From Bisporella sp. PMI_857 (taxonomy: Eukaryota; Ascomycota; Leotiomycetes; Helotiales; Helotiaceae): DNA of 64,000 bases. The position numbers and the translations under genes were made by a program. Each line of letters begins with the position of its first letter. Within the stretch, counting starts at the first letter, position 1. The notes under the pieces are model-generated. The model searched no databases and was not told the DNA's origin. It saw nothing but the letters and a program-made list of their open reading frames with translations. The stretch spans positions 1 to 64,000 of the forward strand of contig JAJSPD010000059.1 in the NCBI GenBank assembly GCA_021307315.1. Direction: 5' to 3'. Positions 31,428-42,739 of the stretch are shown piece after piece.

Positions 31428-32338
31428 ATGGTGATAAGTCAATCGCTGGCAAGCGACTACCCAGCATCATCCCCAAGTATTAATTTCTTGGGAATCCCAA
31501 AGCAAATCCGGGTTCGAAGTCTCTATCGTGAAATAAGTTACCATCACGATGGAACTGCAGGAGCCGAATGGCATGTGAATTTCGCAGGCCTTCATCGAAC
31601 GATTCTTTGGAAACTTCAAGAAGAACTCATTGAAATTGTTCGTCGGATCCGTGAAAATGACCACGAAATAACCAGCGAGATCTTTGCAGACCTTGAGCCT
31701 TTAATGGCCAAATATGGTGAGCAGAAATATTTCTCGTAGAGCCATTTAGACAGGTCAGCTGAGATGAAGCTCCAGCCGCTGCAGTCCGGGATTGGGAGTT
31801 CATGATCGAACATGCCGAGAAGACGAATGGTGATATTTCAAGAGACTTATTTGTCGCCAGTTCGGCGAAGTGGCTAGGCTATACATTGATGGACGGCAAA
31901 GGAGTGATAGAAAATGGCCCGGAAGATGACTACCAACCACAATCAAGCGAATGGAGATTGCCTGGGTGGCAAAGAAGACATATGAACGCGGAGAAGCGAC
32001 AGGCGCTCGAAGAAGAAAATGCAAAGAAACAAGATGCCATCGACAAGGAAAACGAAGCCAAGGAGAAAAAGCGCAAGGAGCAGTCATTAGAAGCACGATT
32101 TAGACGATTTTGGATGTCAGGTTTCGCGGGAATTGCCCTGGTCGGGCCTATGCTGCTGATGGTCTTGCATCGGGACCAAACCACTGCGCTTGCGACAACA
32201 TCGGTTGCGGTGGTCCTTTTTACGATCATAATTGCAATTGCAGCTCGCACCGCGTCACCTGAAGTGGCGGTTGGAGCAGTCGCTGCCTATGCTGCCGTTT
32301 TGGTAGTCTTTGTTGGCTCAGCACTGCCGCCTCCGTAA
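31428..32338 (+). CDS. DUF6594-type membrane protein, 280 aa
   Basis: Exons 31428-31716 and 31785-32338, 68-nt intron (GTGAGC...GCAG), in phase. The first in-frame ATG is 31428; the open frame begins slightly earlier without an ATG. Residues about 20-95 hold FLGIPKQIRVRSLYREI and LQEELIEIVRRIRENDHEI. The splice joins AKY to VRDWEFMIEHAEKTNG, a family-typical core. Then comes a highly charged helix (about 170-205, EEENAKKQDAIDKENEAKEK) and three closely spaced C-terminal membrane segments (FAGIALVGPMLLMVL, TSVAVVLFTIIIAIA, VGAVAAYAAVLVVFVG). The family is fungal, abundant near HET and NLR genes, and of unknown function. The N-terminal part is shorter than in the 37032 paralogue. Confidence 0.75.
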
Positions 32339-32849
32339 TAATAAGCGAATTTGAAATCGAGGCTTTTCTGTCTTTTTTCGACATCTCAGCTTTTGTTTTT
32401 TGACTTCCGCAATCACTTGCCTTTCAGCAACCGGCTCAAGATCCTGATAATGGATGTTGGCCACTTGGAAAACAGTTCAAAGGGGAGTTTTTACCCGTCT
32501 ATCTTTCTATTTCCAAGAGAGATCCTCTCGAGCGCTACTTTGTTTCCTTAATTTGGTATTCTCGTAGTTAAACCTTACTTTTAGCTCGCAAAAACGCGCT
32601 AGTATTGGTTTCATGAAAGACATAAATTACGTAAAACAGCAGATAAAGGTCAATCGGGTTATGTACGGTCGAAGGGGAAAGCGGCCACTATAGTTAAAAA
32701 GAGTGGAAGTGATGTTCACTTGGCGAGGGTATACTAATTAATAGCCAATGGAAAAACGGACAATCCTTATTCCAATAGGTAACTGAATGTGGTGCTTCGT
32801 ATATACGGCAGTATTTCGATATTATCGTTGTTACCGGACCGCGCTGCTC
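32339..32849. other. Intergenic stretch
   Basis: AT-rich; short open frames only, none with a recognisable domain. Confidence 0.35.
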
Positions 32850-33250
32850 GAAATATAGTACCCCCCTTCTCTATCCAATAAATTTAAGTTTGCCTTTGAT
32901 TCAAGCACTTAGAGAAGCAACTTTAGTATATTCGAGTTTCTATTTGTTGCAGCAAAGTGCAAAGGAGTCCTGCCGTCCTCGGCCACCACGTCTATACTAG
33001 CCTGTCTGTTGAGTAGGGCTTTAATAGCGTCTAATTACCCATTTTCCACAGCAACATGCAGAGCAGTCTTGCCTTCGTCTGCCTGATCTATTTCGGCTCC
33101 TCCTTCATCTAGAAGCAGCTCGATCATCTCAGGATACCAGTGCTTTGCATCAATTTGTAAGGCTGTCCTGCCGGGCAATCCGGTCCTTAACGGTTCTATT
33201 AAACATTCGTATTGTTTTCCAAGCTTCAGAGGTAGGAGCTCCTATTCGTT
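32850..33250 (-). pseudogene. Ankyrin-repeat relic
   Basis: The minus strand reads at least three ankyrin repeats: GRTALQIDAKHWYPEMIELL then LDEGAEIDQADE; GKTALHVAVENG, a TAA stop, then LDAIKALLNRQASIDVVAED; and GRTPLHFAATNRNSNILKLL. After another stop comes ANLNLLDREG, a fourth partial repeat. The stops sit at probable Gln positions (CAA to TAA). No start codon, NTPase or effector domain is attached. It is best read as the leftover tail of an NLR or ankyrin protein. Confidence 0.7.
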
Positions 33251-33522
33251 ATTAATTATCACCAAGTTTCAAATGCCAAATTTTAGAAAACGATTGTCCT
33301 GTTATTGGTGTTATAAAGTCAAAGAAAACAAATTTTCAATCCACCACCAAAGTTATGAAATTAGAAATATAACAAAAGTGCCGCCAGCGCTACCGTCGAC
33401 TGCGCAAACCCCAGGTCGTGAGACCAGAAGTATAAGAAGGGTAATCCCCAAGCCCATCGCCTAATACGATCTTCTGTCAGAGATCGCGAGATAACAACAA
33501 AAGGCACGCCACCAGAAAACGA

Positions 33523-34386
33523 TCAAGCTTGTGAGTCCAACATAGTGAGAAACTTGGTGTCAATAATGGACAAAAATACCAAAGGTGGGAGAGAAAAGGG
33601 CGAAGGATTGTTGTAGATGCCCATAATAAGCAATAGCAAATAGACCACAATATAAAGCCGCCAGGCCAACAAGATAGCAGGACAACAGATGTCGGCATTA
33701 TCGCTTTGGAAAGTTGACGATTTGCCCGGCTTGAGTTTTGAGATTCCAGGCAGCACGGATTCTTCTTCCTCTTTATGGCCAACATCGATGATGCGTATGC
33801 AATCAAGTGGTCTATCCTGAGCTACTTCCAAGTCAGTTTCGTCCATATTGCAGACAAACATACCCAGCTCTGGATTTATGGCATCTTACTGCTGTTTGTC
33901 CAAAGCCTTGATGCCCTTTTTCGCATCCTCGACTTCTTCTTCGTGCTTCTTGATGCGTACTGGATCGGGGTTGGGTTCCGTTTTTGCATCATGTAGGGAG
34001 AATTCCGCGCGCGCAAGGTCACGCTGTAGACCAAGGCTCTCTCTCTTCTCTTTCATATCTTTTATCTCTTGGCGATCTTCATCATCCATATTGGCTGCTG
34101 GTTTGGCTTCTGCTACCCGTATTTCGCGGTCTAGCTTCTCGTATTTCCCCCACAAGTCGTTATGGTGGGTACGGTATTCCTCAAGTCTGGCATCTTAGCA
34201 TAATGTTAGCTTTCTTGAATAGTAGTTTGGGCATGTAAGCATTGTGTCCATCGTACCCTGTTTACCTTTCAGCTCCTTGATGAAAGTGGGGTCTTCCATA
34301 GTGGTTTTCACGGTGCGTTTTTGTTTTGGTAGCCTAGGGTAGGAATATGGTGTTATTGGAGTTTGTTGGAGCGTTAGAATGGGCAT
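33523..34386 (-). pseudogene. Unknown coiled-coil protein with a C-terminal membrane segment; one in-frame stop
   Basis: I do not recognise the family. Exon 1 starts at the ATG at 34386 (MPILTLQQTPITPYSYPRLP). A 72-nt intron (34265-34194; GTAAAC, CTAAC, TAAG) joins IKELK to DARLEEYRTHHNDLWGKYEK. A charged coiled coil follows (EIRVAEAKPAANMDDEDRQE to EEVEDAKKGIKALDKQQ). A TAA at 33885 then interrupts, but the same frame stays open for another 120 codons (CNMDETDLEVAQDRPL..., hydrophobic LYIVVYLLLLIMGIY) to 33523. Either the TAA is a C-to-T nonsense change in a CAA codon, or an intron starting GTAAGA shifts to a different, less natural-looking C-terminus. Confidence 0.45.
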
Positions 34387-34429
34387 CAAACCATTATTTC
34401 CAAACTTTGACAGGATACGCTCCAAATTT

Positions 34430-37031
34430 GTAGATGAATCAATATCTTACACACAAGGCATCAAAATGCTCTCCCGTCCTCCGTGGACTAGTTCAAGAGA
34501 GGCTCTTCAGCTAGCTCTCAAATTTTGAGCCCCGATTGTGAACGGAAGTCCCCGCGACTCGTAACTCTTTCGGATGCCACCCTTCGAAAACAAACTGCTC
34601 CATCAGCATCAGCCGCCACCAGAGTAGAGAAGCCAATTGGGCCTCTCTTCACTGTCGCACAATAGCAACCACCATAGAGAGACTCGTAGACACGGGATAA
34701 ATGTAACCTTTAGTCTTGAGCTTTGGCCATGAAAACGTCTGTTATTGAAACATGACCAACCAAAGGACAACAAGACTGAGAAGATTGCTGACTATGACAC
34801 ACTGAGTCGCAAGTTCTGCCTTGCGCCTGCCGAATTCACCGCGGTGTCGGCTTCGGAAGTTGAATCTTGTAGGTTGCATACGGCTAGCATTTTCGGTCGA
34901 CATGTTTTGACATTAGTTTCGAATATGCGATATCCCATCGAGGAAAGTTGCAAACTAAGATACCTTGATATTTGCTCGGTTTCCAAGTCGAGGGTTTCCC
35001 CCAGCAGACTTGGGATCTTCTCGTTTATTAAACCGTTTTGCCTACCATTCGGGGCCACTTTGACATGGATTTGAGACTTCGGCTGTACAATACACACAGC
35101 AGAATCACTATACAAAATTTGGTGCTGCTTTTTTTCATCAAGGCTCTCGAAATCGCACGGTGGAGAAGAGGTGAACAGATTTCACAAAGAGAAAGTGGAA
35201 AAAGCTACAAACCATACTATGACAGCTCGATGAAATATGATTCTCTTGCCCAGGGGTAGTGAGACAGCATGTTCTTATAAGTTTGCGGCTGTAAAACTTG
35301 AGGCTGCATGCTTTTAAGCCTCGAATACGCTATCGAAGAACAGCTATAGCCGGAAATATCTGACCTAAAAGAATCCTACATCAATCCCAGTTCATTTAGT
35401 CCCCGATCTGCATAACGCAACTTCTTCAATTATATCTTTATTGAAAGGTGATTCGATGGTAGGCTTAATGATATGGCGTGATAGAAATATGCAAGGCACT
35501 GAATGACACACGGAGATAACAGCATGCGCCGTGACAGCATCTATCACCTTTAGGGATTATCCGGGCATATTGAATCCAAATAGAGAAGAGGGTGTCAGCC
35601 ATAAGCAAAGCTGGGCGTCGACGGAGTAAGCCTGCTGCATGTCAGCCTTGAGGCTTGAAGGTCAGCAGGATGCCAGTTTAATGCGCTTCTGGGGTCATGG
35701 TCTCCCCCAAGGCCAACCCCTCCACCTTAAAAGCCTCATATCACAGGGTAATAGATATGAGTCTCGGAAATGAAATGTCACTGAGGGGTTTGATGATTGA
35801 GGCCAACTAAGGCTTTGGATGATAAGCATAAGAACCTCTGAATAGTACAGTCTTCTAAGGATTACTTCAAGAGTGTTCTCGTCCGGTGGAAGTGGAATTG
35901 CGTGAAGAATAAAGCCTGACTTATTTTATGAGTTCGTGTCGCACAGCATCATGATCATGAGAAGTACACAAAGCTCGAAGATTCTTACTGGTATTCGTAT
36001 TAGCCATAGGCAAACCCAGCCTCGCCCTATAACTTTACATGTCTATTCAATTTATTTAAATCAGGAAGTATTGGTATAATCGGCACGCATTGTGACCGTG
36101 AACAACAAGTAAAATGTTTCTCCTCCTACTCCACACGTCGTTGAAGATTCCCAGGCATGCCCTTAGCCCGTTTGGCTAATCATAATATAGAATGGAATAA
36201 TAATATATGCAAGATAGTGCAGTGACATACACTACCCGTAGTGCTCAGGCCGAAAAGTGAATAGGCGTTTGGAGGCGAGTGCCAAACTATTGCTTCGTAA
36301 CAGTTCCTCTGTCTCCATTTGCTAATATCAATTCTGAAATAATTTGTATAAATTATAGAAGTTCATGGTTTATACTCGGCTTGGACATGTACACCAAGTA
36401 TGAATGCTTAAATATATTTCAGTTCACTAATACCACGATTCTAAAGATTTTGAAATCCAATCACAAATACTCCATGCATCGTGCTTTGTATACCGGCGGC
36501 CTATATCAGATAAAAACAGGTTCAGAGAGAGAATATGTTTCATATCCCCGCCAAAGCTTTGTGGAAACAATGCCGAGATGCTTTCCCGTCAGAAAATTAT
36601 GGTTGGTAGAACTCTGCGCTCGAGGACGAATTGGAGTTGGACGTTTTGTGGTGATGCGTCCATCCTCATTTGATTTCATTACAATGCCTGTCTCTCCTGC
36701 ACTGCCAGCGTGTTGTGCATCACTTATGCAGTCTCTACTTTTGAATTTGTCCGCCGCTCCATTGAAGCCGTTGTAAAATATCTTAGTATGTCGTGAGTTC
36801 TCACTCCCACTTTTGATAGTCAAGGCTCATATCGCACAGCGTCAACATACCATGAAACATGATAGCATGCCTCCAATAGTTTTCCCCACAGGAAATATTA
36901 CCCCTCTATGAGGAGAAAAGAACCACTGATTGATAAGGCAGAGGAGAACTCGAAAACCGTTTCAAGAAGAGTTCATCGCCTTAACATATTCGCGAACTTA
37001 TACGGTTGAACTTCGAAGCTGAACCGTCGTC
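34430..37031. other. Gene-poor stretch
   Basis: No gene I can support firmly. A minus-strand frame at 34792-35115 looks protein-like in composition (PKSQIHVKVAPNG, ETLDLETEQISRYLSLQLSS) but has no ATG and no family match; it may be an exon or relic. The rest is AT-rich. Confidence 0.35.
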
Positions 37032-38402
37032 ATGGCTCCACCCTCTGTGATAACAGAGACAGACAACATGTCAACAACACTTACGAACTCATCCTCGTCA
37101 AGTCCCCTTTCCGCTTCTCATGGGAGCACGCAAACATCAGTGACAAATTCGCCTTTGCTCCAGAATCATCCTCACCAGTACTACTACCATCATCATCAAC
37201 AACAGCAGGAATCACCGCGCCCTCCAAATAATCAAGAGGAAGCCTCGGGATGGCCGGGCATCGCGAAGTTAATGGCCGACACACCTTCATTCGAATCATA
37301 TTCCCGCTTTCGAGAGTTGAATGTGAAAAACCTTCTGTACTACCAAGTTGAGCTCAGTATGTTACAGGAAGATCTTACTAGACTCGAAAAGAGAGATAGG
37401 GACAGAAGGGGACCCGATTCATCAAAGTTTGCAAAACTTGCGGATAATATGGTATCTTCACCTAAGATGTGTACGAGACCTAGAGATAAGGAGCAATGGG
37501 AAAAGGCTCTCGAAATCCGACGCTTGTTGAAACAATACAGTAAGATATCTATAGTGATATGGTGAAGATTGAGAGAACTTACTATATCCCCCAACTTATA
37601 GATGCCGCCGTGCTTCAACACGTACAGATGTCAGCCTTACCAAACCCTGACAGTAGCAACGTTGAAGAACTACGAAAATGGATAAAAAGGCCGGATCTGG
37701 GAAATAACTGCATTGCAGGGTCAGGGAGTGATGCTTGGGGAAAACTTCGAGACCCTGTGAAACCTCGGAAGCGTCTCATGCCACAGGTTGTGCAGATGCT
37801 TCGCAGTATCTTCTGGCCAGAGAAAGTTCCACAAAGCGGCTTAGATCTCGTCTCAACGCTTCCTCATCGAAATATGGATGGATTCACTCGCTGGGTTCAA
37901 AAAGAGTGGATCCCCGTCTATCATGCGTGGGACGACCCTCCACCCCCAGCCAATCCTGATGACCCGGAGAAGCTTGACCAGAGTCTTCAAGAGAAAGAGA
38001 AGAATAAACACCCTGTGAGTCTCTATATACATCACCCTAAATACATAAGACGACACTTTTGCTAACTTCGGAAAGGACTTGTGCGAATACTCGGGAGCAG
38101 CGATAGTGAGATTCACTTCTCGAGTAGCAACAGTTCTCGCCTGCATCTTACCAACATTAGCCATTGGCGTCCTAACTACCGCCCACTCAACTCTACACAC
38201 CCTTCTCTATATTGGTGGCTTCACTGCACTATTTTCAATTGGTTTGATGCTTCTTACCCCACCTGATACTACGAGAGTAGAGATATTTACTGCTACTGCT
38301 GCGTGAGTGCCACTAATCCACTAAGAATATGAATTTACTAATAACTGCTGACATGTACATAGCTTCTCGGCCGTATTGGTAGTTTTCGTTCAGAATCAGT
38401 AA
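37032..38402 (+). CDS. DUF6594 domain protein, 395 aa, three introns
   Basis: Exons 37032-37539, 37602-38014, 38076-38302, 38363-38402; introns of 62, 61 and 60 nt with GTAAGA or GTGAGT donors, all in phase. The first 75 residues are low complexity (Ser/Thr, then HPHQYYYHHHQQQQ). The family core then runs GWPGIAKLMADTPSFESYSR, LNVKNLLYYQVELSMLQEDL and LEIRRLLKQY, which splices to NAAVLQHVQMSALP. The linker has GSGSDAWGKL. The C-terminus has three membrane spans (VATVLACILPTLAIGVL, LLYIGGFTALFSIGLMLL, FSAVLVVFV) with the characteristic VEIFTATAA between the last two. Function of the family is unknown; it is fungal-specific and often clustered with HET and NLR genes, as here. It looks intact. 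Confidence 0.87.
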
Positions 38403-38577
38403 CTAGAATGACTACATACCCACCCGAAGCCGAGCTGGTGGGCTTTAGAAGATGGTTTGTGTGCGAAGCACTACCTGCATTCGCGATAGGAATATTTATT
38501 GATTGGGATAGGCGGGCTCCGAGCAGTGCTTTGTGGTTATCAGAGAGAGTGTGATCGCAGCCGGAGCAGGGGCAGTC

Positions 38578-38680
38578 TTAGTGGATATCCGTGCCCCTAT
38601 CGACCCTTACGTGCCGACACCTAGAGCCTTTGCCGAACCGCACTATTACCTCTTAGCACGTAACATCCCAGCATCTGACA
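38578..38680 (-). repeat. Fragment of a family A LTR
   Basis: The plus strand CTCTTAGCACGTAACATCCC ending ATCTGACA is the inverted counterpart of the 5' end of the LTR at 3067 (TGTCAGGTGCC...CACGTGCTAAAGG). The match fades leftward of about 38578, so only the first 100 bases of the LTR remain. It lies just beyond the DUF6594 gene. Confidence 0.7.
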
Positions 38681-40018
38681 GCCTGCGAGCGTATCTAACC
38701 TTCCAAGTCCTATATAACTATAACACCTGCAACGCAAAATCGGGCATCAATGCCACATCGGCGCTTTCAAATCTACTTATTTTCGCTGTATAACTTCAGC
38801 CAAAAAATAAATAAAAATAAAATCGTAATCTGCTATTTATTACATTTTATTGTTGCACGGCTGTACTTTCAAGTCAAAGTTAAACATTTTTTTATGTTAC
38901 TTAGCCGTATAGAAGAAGCAGCCTTGGTCTTGCTTTGCTTTGCTATATGCGCTGCTGTCGCGGGGAGTTAGGGGTCTATATAGCACTATAGCACGTTGGC
39001 TATCGGTGGATTCACTTTTGGCCGCATGGTGCAGTGGTACCATTTTACCGCGTCACAGCTGCTACGAGGCTGCTATACTGCATAATATAGTGCAATTTAA
39101 TGTTGGCATATAAGAACTGGTTGATTACAGTGCAGCTGCCGAGAAAGGGTGGGGCCATAAAGGGAATTATGGTGCGATTGGTTGTCGCATGCAAAATTGT
39201 TGGGCAGATGATATGGTGGGGAGAGGCAACCGGCTGGTACCAAGCGCTTAGAATGGCAGGGTGGATGGGACGGAATGATGGAAAAGCAGCGTGCTTTGGT
39301 GACGTGTCAGTGGTTTGATACATCTACAAAGGCCGCTATCCCCTCTATTTCTAGTCTTAGTATCAGTCTTACTATAAAAAGAAAATGTATATTCTAGTAT
39401 TATACTGCTTGCTATATAGATTAATTAAATTCTATACCCTTTTGCCCTTTTGCCCTTTGCTCTATACTAAATTGGAAGGCTTTGTGTGAGCCAGTGTTTA
39501 ATATATAAAAAGAAAAGATACGCGTCTCACATGCCTTTGTATGTTTTAGAAAGATTTACTTAAATAACTTAATCCGTACTAGCTCTTGCATAAAATGAAG
39601 TGAATTAAAAGATGAGTAACATTAAAGAATCAAGTTAGTACTTAAGGGACCCTTTACTAGTGTGGTGAGTCGCTACCTGAGCCCTTGCAGCCAGTTGTAC
39701 AGTAGCACAAATCTCACCCTATAAAACTTTTCCTTCAGGCGGTCTTTCTTGGTAGCCAAAGCTTACAAATGTTATGCCGTAAGTGAACGCTATAAGACAA
39801 CGCTTCTTTTGTGATAGATCCAAACACCGTTTCTTTTTTCTGGCTCTCGGGTCCCTTTTTGTCACATATTAGCAGTAGCATACATAGTCTGGCATTCGTT
39901 GTCCCGAACGGAGGAGGCTAACCAATATTGCATTCTGGGATCTAGTTTCGGGTCGTTGACAAACCGTCAATCACGCATCACCATTATTAAGGATACCGGG
40001 TAGACGTTCCCGCGAAGT
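38681..40018. other. Intergenic stretch before the third HET gene
   Basis: AT-rich, no gene or repeat that I can support. A short TTTTGCCC direct repeat sits near 39440. Confidence 0.35.
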
Positions 40019-42070
40019 ATGGCCTACCATCCTCTGGACTCCACTGCTGGGGATATTCGATTATTGTATCTACTTCCTAGCGTTGATGGAGAAGGAGATA
40101 TACAGTGCAAGCTAGAACATCGAAGTCTTGATAAGAATGCGACATATTCCGCACTCTCATATGTCTGGGGTAACCCTGAGCCGGCGAAAGCTATCACCTT
40201 GAACGGGAATCCACAGTCTGTAACACCGAATCTCTTCGCCGCCTTGCGGAGACTCCGCCACACTACGGAAACGATGTGCCTCTGGATTGATGCTTTATGT
40301 ATTAACCAAGGCGATAATCAAGAACGGAGTTCTCAAGTCGAACAGATGGGAAAAATTTACGAGACTGCTGAGGTTGTTCTAATGTGGTTGGGCGAAGAGG
40401 AGAATAATAGTAACTTGGCAATGGAGTTAATCCAGCTCCTTTACACGACAGTACGTAAGGAAGGCAGGGCTGTCTTTGAACCCGAACGCTTTGATCGCTT
40501 GAAAGACTTGCTCAGCAATATATCCTTTGAGCAGCACTGGTTAGCACTTGGGCACCTCTTCAAGCGCCCGTATTGGAGCCGCGTCTGGATTATCCAAGAA
40601 GTTCTGCTCACTAACCATGCGCTTCTCTCTTGTGGTGTTTCAAAGAGCAACTGGGATAACCTTATGCAAATTCTTTACCTTTTGTCGAAGTCGTCTTTTT
40701 CGTATCTATTACCCGCAGCGAAGGATATATTGTTGAATCCCGCAAGCTTGCCGATATCATTGGCGACAATGCATGCGAGGCGGACGATGGGTGAGAGGAT
40801 GTCTTTCTTAGATGGCTTAGTGCTCTATCGAAACCGGCTGGCCACTGATCCCAGAGACCACGTTTACGCCATTTTGAGTTTGGTCGAGCACAGCGACTTT
40901 AAACCAGATTATAACAAGCCTCTTTTCACACTATATAGAGAGGTGGCCAAGTTCATGATCAAAATGCATGAAAGCCTTGATATACTCAGTGCTTGCAAGA
41001 AGGCCCAGCTGCGAACTTTCAGCCTCCACACGGCGGTTCTTTCGTTAACTGAGTCGCTTGGTAAGGGTGTGGAAGCCGCCCGGTCCGAGGAGACTGAGGC
41101 GCAGAGCGATGTGAGTTCAGAGCGTCTTTCTAGTTATCGGTGTGGACTAACAGATATTCACTTAAAGTCAGAAGAGGGTATTAGGGAATTGGAAAACATA
41201 AACAAATCCTTGCAGGAGAAGTACCTCCCTTCTTGGGTTCCAGATTGGCGAGATTGGGTTAATGAGTCGGGATACCTGTTACTCGACTACTCGGACAAGT
41301 GTTACTCTGAAGCCGGTGGTAACCCACAGCCCCAGGTCGATTTTCTAGACGACGAACACAACTTGAACAAGTGTTACTATGAAGCTGGTGGTCGAACAAA
41401 GCCGAAGGTCCATTTTCCAGAAGATGAACGATTGTTGGTGGCTGATGGTATTCGCGTCGATAGCATCAAGGTAGTATCGTCTAAGATGACCGGTTCAGGT
41501 AGCATGAGCCCCGCGATCAAAGGTGGCTGGGACTTGTGGCACCTTGGAGACCATCCCACACATTTATATGGAGATCGAAAGCAGCAAGAGGCTGCATTCC
41601 TGCAAACTATAGTTACAGGAAGAAATCTGGACGGCAGCAAGGGCAATCGTCATTTGTCCGCTAACTCAGCGAATGCTATGTTTGAGCTTGGTTTAACAGA
41701 TGATGGCCAACAAGAAGGAGACCAGCACCCTACTGAACGCGAGTATATGTCGATAAGTCTCATGAATCCATGGTTCGGGTTTTGCATCACAAGCCAGGGT
41801 TTCATGGGTCGTGTACCACACGGGACTCAACCAGGTGATGTTGTTGCTGTTTTTCTTGGGGCCAAAGTCCCTTTCGTGCTACGAAAGCACCGCAGTGAGG
41901 ACCGATACTTCTTTGTTGGAGAATGTTGTAAGTCCATTAAATCGCATCGACTCTCGAGGCTAATAATTAACTTGTAGTTACTTTAAGATATCCATGGCAT
42001 TATGGAAGGCGAAGTTATGAACGGGCTGGAGAAGGGAGAGCAGGATTTGGAAAAGTTCTGTTTGATGTAA
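40019..42070 (+). CDS. HET-domain protein, 663 aa, one intron
   Basis: Exon 40019-41927, intron 41928-41987 (60 nt; GTAAGT, GCTAAT branch, TTTAAG), exon 41988-42070. The splice turns a truncated tail into GECYIHGIMEGEVMNGLE, the conserved end of this HET subfamily, which confirms the model. The HET domain has RLLYLLPSVDG, YSALSYVWGNPEPAKAITLN, NLFAALRRLRH, LWIDALCINQGDNQERSSQV, KIYETAEVVLMWLGEEENNS and RPYWSRVWIIQEVLL. A long C-terminal region follows with DPRDHVYAILSLVEHSDFKP and YLPSWVPDW. An imperfect internal repeat (KCYSEAGGNPQPQVDF and KCYYEAGGRTKPKVHF, about residues 430-475) is a local duplication. Predicted role: trigger of heterokaryon incompatibility or related cell death. Intact. 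Confidence 0.92.
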
Positions 42071-42559
42071 TAGAATCTTGGAGTTGCATTAGTGGACCGT
42101 TGCTGAGCTCTTTAATGCATTTTGTGATACAAGAAAAGGAGGCTTGCCACCTGTGGTTTAGGTGAATCATAGCCCTTGCATATCTTTTATACGAAGGTAT
42201 ACATACGTGGTTTGTTAATCTTCCCTACCTCTTATACATGGGCGAATTTCCACAAACTATAAGCCAAAACGGGCATGGCCAATTACTTTGTTAACTAGCG
42301 AAATGTAAATTCTTGGCATCAGATGTAGCGGGGATACATAAAGAGAGGCGTCCTGCCTTTCCAATACTCACGAGCTGAGTATACCGTAGCCTGGAATAAT
42401 GCAAACGCAAACCAAATTATTATTTCATTACTAAATTATCACCCCGCTTTTAACTGATAAGAATAATACACTTGCTCGATAGTACAACCAAAAGACATAG
42501 TGTAAAGACCTGCAAACCTCTGCTATGCAACTAAGCTCCAACCCAAATGTTCTCAATAT

Positions 42560-42660
42560 AGACCTACAAATGCCAGCACTACGAAATAGGCATCAAGTCC
42601 GATATACATCCCTTTCTTCCATCTAGCCATGAACCGGAATACCACAAAAGGCCGGATAGA
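42560..42660 (-). pseudogene. First-exon relic of a fungal rhodopsin-like membrane protein
   Basis: The minus strand reads RPFVVFRFMARWKKGMYIGL then DAYFVVLAFV, close to the end of exon 1 of the gene at 58984-60337 (LRFISRWKKRAYIGIDDYFI). As in that gene, a GT follows the conserved residues, but no downstream exon is found. Orphan fragment of the family. Confidence 0.6.
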
Positions 42661-42739
42661 ATTATGATGGCAACGTTCGTTGCTTTGAGGTAAGGCTATT
42701 GGGTTGGGAGTTTGAGTTAGCGTTCCCGGAGTCGACGTT

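Noticed and set aside
36279..36823. Overlapping open frames on both strands (165 and 105 codons)
   Set aside because: The minus-strand frame starts with a non-ATG codon, and neither shows a domain or plausible splice structure.
39027..39037. A-box-like TGGTGCAGTGG, possible tRNA-derived SINE head
   Set aside because: No B box follows within 60 bases, and no tail or repeat copy is seen.
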